NCBI GenBank assembly: GCA_964404985.1
Contig: CAYOMD010000049.1
Coordinates: 1-5,257 of the forward strand
Direction of reading: 5' to 3'
DNA from: Hankyongella sp964404985
GTDB lineage: Bacteria; Pseudomonadota; Alphaproteobacteria; Sphingomonadales; Sphingomonadaceae
Length of the DNA: 5,257 bases
Numbering within the stretch: the first letter of the stretch is position 1; every line of letters begins with the position of its first letter. Under the pieces are notes generated by a model. It saw nothing but the letters and a program-made list of their open reading frames with translations, was not told where the DNA came from and did not search any database. Position numbers and translations under genes: made by a program. Positions 4,950 to 5,257 of this stretch are shown here, in pieces.

Positions 4950-5257
4950 CCCGCTGGAGGCTGGCGCCGGGAACTCTTACCCAACGTCGCCCGCCTGATT
5001 GACGGCCGACGGCGCAACTTCATGCGCGAAAATTTCCATTCGGGTGAGGTGGGCTATGTATATGCCAGTCGCCGTGCGGCGCGGCACATTGCCCAAACGA
5101 TTCTGGACCAAGAACTGCCGCGCGATGCCATTAACGGCGATCAGAAATGGCTTTCGGCGGACGATTACAAGAACAGGATCCTGCCGCTGATCGGCTATGG
5201 CCTGGGTCAGTTTGATCTCATAGTCGTTGACGAAGCCCACAAGGCGCGCGGCGCAGA
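4950..5257 (+). pseudogene. DEAH-type superfamily II helicase, 5' end lost at IS66 junction, runs off right edge
   Basis: The plus-strand frame translates without stops to the window end. It reads GGWRRELLPNVARLIDGRRR at the start, then MRENFHSGEVGYVYASRRAA, then ILPLIGYGLGQFDLIVVDEAHKARGA. The last block is a clear Walker B/motif II (DEAH) of a superfamily II helicase or SNF2-like ATPase, and the opening WRREL resembles the region after motif Ia. Motif I (Walker A) should lie upstream but is absent, being cut off at the IS66 end, so the gene at this locus is 5'-truncated. The same frame stays open leftwards into the IS, with ATGs at 4878 and 4884 inside the end of tnpC, so an IS-started chimera is possible. 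Similar helicases occur in restriction and other phage-defence operons, but nothing here proves such a role. The subfamily is not identified. Confidence 0.72.

Noticed and set aside
2396..4956. CCCGC-like bases on both sides of the IS as a target duplication
   Set aside because: The octamers directly adjoining the ends match at only 4 of 8 positions, and the shared CCCGC sits at different distances from each end.

Overview
High GC, the gene families and the codon style suggest an alphaproteobacterium (Sphingomonadaceae or Rhizobiales-like). This is inferred from the look of the sequence, without a database search. The window is accessory DNA made of several unrelated pieces joined end to end, and most genes at the joints are broken.

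Left part (1-1370, minus strand): the start of a P-type (Trb) conjugative type IV secretion operon. The first 370 codons of trbE run off the left edge. Just upstream, 13 bp away, is trbD, which has lost its first few codons. In canonical trb operons trbC and trbB lie upstream of trbD. Here they are absent, and the DNA switches abruptly at about 1371-1380 to an unrelated plus-strand gene remnant. That remnant (about 1380-1997) is the C-terminal part of a molybdopterin-containing formate dehydrogenase-type alpha subunit.

Middle (1998-2403): about 200 bp without genes, carrying repeated GTCAGAAT words in both orientations, lead into the 3' half of a tRNA-Gly(UCC) (2195-2238). No 5' half is present. 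This is the typical footprint of an integrative element's attachment site, with the element predicted on the left and older chromosomal DNA on the right. A further 165 bp without recognisable content follow.

Right part (2404-4948): a complete IS66-family insertion sequence of 2545 bp. It has 25-bp imperfect terminal inverted repeats and intact tnpA, tnpB and tnpC. A perfect 10-bp hairpin sits directly before tnpA, positioned so that folding would bring a distant purine-rich Shine-Dalgarno sequence to about 5 nt from the start codon. The IS has no obvious 8-bp target duplication. Its right side abuts the interior of a DEAH-type superfamily II helicase gene (4950 to the window end) whose 5' part is not found on the left side of the IS.

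Together this reads as a decayed boundary of an integrative and conjugative element, scarred by at least two illegitimate junctions and by an IS66 insertion. I see no complete novel system. The most interesting points are the tnpA hairpin, the tRNA-Gly att scar with its neighbouring repeats, and the truncated helicase continuing beyond the window.
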